This document shows, piece after piece, positions 63,694 through 64,000 of a DNA stretch of 64,000 bases (the first letter of the stretch is position 1; each line of letters begins with the position of its first letter). The notes under the pieces are model-generated. The model searched no databases, was not told the DNA's origin, and saw only the letters and a list, made by a program, of their open reading frames with translations. The DNA is from Didemnitutus sp047777955. Lineage in GTDB: Bacteria; Verrucomicrobiota; Verrucomicrobiia; Opitutales; Opitutaceae. The translations under genes and the position numbers were made by a program. The stretch covers positions 1-64,000 of the forward strand of contig NZ_CP180537.1 in the NCBI RefSeq assembly GCF_047777955.1, read 5' to 3'.

Positions 63694-64000
63694 TCAGAGC
63701 CGGCCGCCGCCCGGGAGGGTGACGCGCGGGGCGTCGGGGCCGTCGAGTTGCCTGAGGTTGGCGAGCGGGTCGGCCTCGAGGCGGAGGAACTTGAAGCCGA
63801 GGAGGCGCGGCTTGCCGGCGGCGTCGCGTTCGGCGTTGTGGGCGGTCTCGCGGGCGATGAAGGCGGTGAGCGGCTCCTCGCGGACCTTGGGCTCGGAGGA
63901 GTGGATGATGTGCAGCGTGCCGTCCGGACCGTGGGCGACGAGGCCGACGTGGCCGATCCAGGCGCTGCCGCCGAAGATGTCGTTGGCGGGCGCGCCCTTC
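63694..64000 (-). CDS. NlpC/P60-like or YaeF/YiiX-type peptidase, C-terminal part
   Basis: The frame runs off the right edge, so the N-terminus (and the Cys, if any) is missing; about 102 residues remain. 'NDIFGGSAWIGHVGLVAHGP' has the GHVGL pattern that carries the catalytic His of NlpC/P60-type cysteine peptidases. It is followed by 'LHIIHSSEPKVREEPLTAFI' and a C-terminal tail 'LPGGGRL'. Probably acts on wall peptides or amide bonds, but the assignment is weak. Confidence 0.45.
   Translation of the reverse strand, partial: KGAPANDIFGGSAWIGHVGLVAHGPDGTLHIIHSSEPKVREEPLTAFIARETAHNAERDAAGKPRLLGFKFLRLEADPLANLRQLDGPDAPRVTLPGGGRL

Overview
The window looks like a piece of a high-GC (about 70%) member of the Verrucomicrobiota, most likely Opitutaceae. 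The evidence is a PEP-CTERM surface protein with the typical C-terminal tail, paired hybrid kinases with NarL-type regulators, GTAGGG-type palindromic intergenic repeats, 'cacgaaacacacgaaa'-type repeats, and many Opitutaceae-like gene families. This placement is inferred from recall of the families; no search was run. I saw no rRNA, tRNA, CRISPR array, prophage or transposase.

Layout. 1-456: 3' end of a SpoU-type RNA methyltransferase. 583-6373: heavy-metal efflux operon (Cys-rich small protein, TolC-like, His-rich adaptor, CzcA-type RND pump). 6423-9578: nucleoside phosphorylase PpnP, a DUF5069-like protein, SerA, and a beta/gamma-crystallin plus DUF4214-like secreted protein. 9586-15041: three tandem paralogous anchored helical proteins, a decayed fourth copy, a divergent ECF sigma factor and its membrane partner. 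15058-20600: MBL-fold hydrolase, guanylate kinase, membrane protein, MiaB, lytic transglycosylase, PEP-CTERM protein. 20704-30728: signalling hub with two NarL-type regulators and two similar hybrid kinases around a metallophosphoesterase and an unrecognised exported protein. 30735-37773: small unknown, MOA-like cysteine peptidase, TPR-like protein, AlkD, RlmN, TIGR01777 epimerase, MarC, serine hydrolase. 37929-40549: two coupled amidohydrolases. 40615-43227: lower-GC island with a C5 methyltransferase, a probable restriction endonuclease and Vsr. 43369-48661: two MFS transporters and a feoA-feoB-FeoC-like iron operon under a probable Fur box. 49067-59350: peptidoglycan-recycling cluster (dipeptide epimerase, NagZ, lipoprotein amidase, AmpG-like permease, UPF0748 lipoprotein, MurQ, AnmK). 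59354-64000: acyltransferase, sigma factor fused to a membrane domain, M20 peptidase, and the 3' end of an NlpC/P60-like protein.

Two cross-cutting observations matter to anyone using this annotation. First, at least nine places need exactly one extra base to restore an otherwise intact protein, nearly all at runs of 3-5 identical bases and always in the same direction. One is in the P-loop of the essential gmk. This pattern is better explained by missed bases in sequencing than by real gene decay. Second, a palindromic GTAGGG-type repeat sits inside the translated signal peptide of the UPF0748 lipoprotein without breaking its frame.

How the genes may work together. The wall-recycling block contains most steps that turn anhydro-muropeptides into GlcNAc-6-phosphate and amino acids. 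The RM island adds a mismatch-repair guard (Vsr) for its own C5 methylation. The sigma factor next to the paralog array suggests an envelope-stress regulon.
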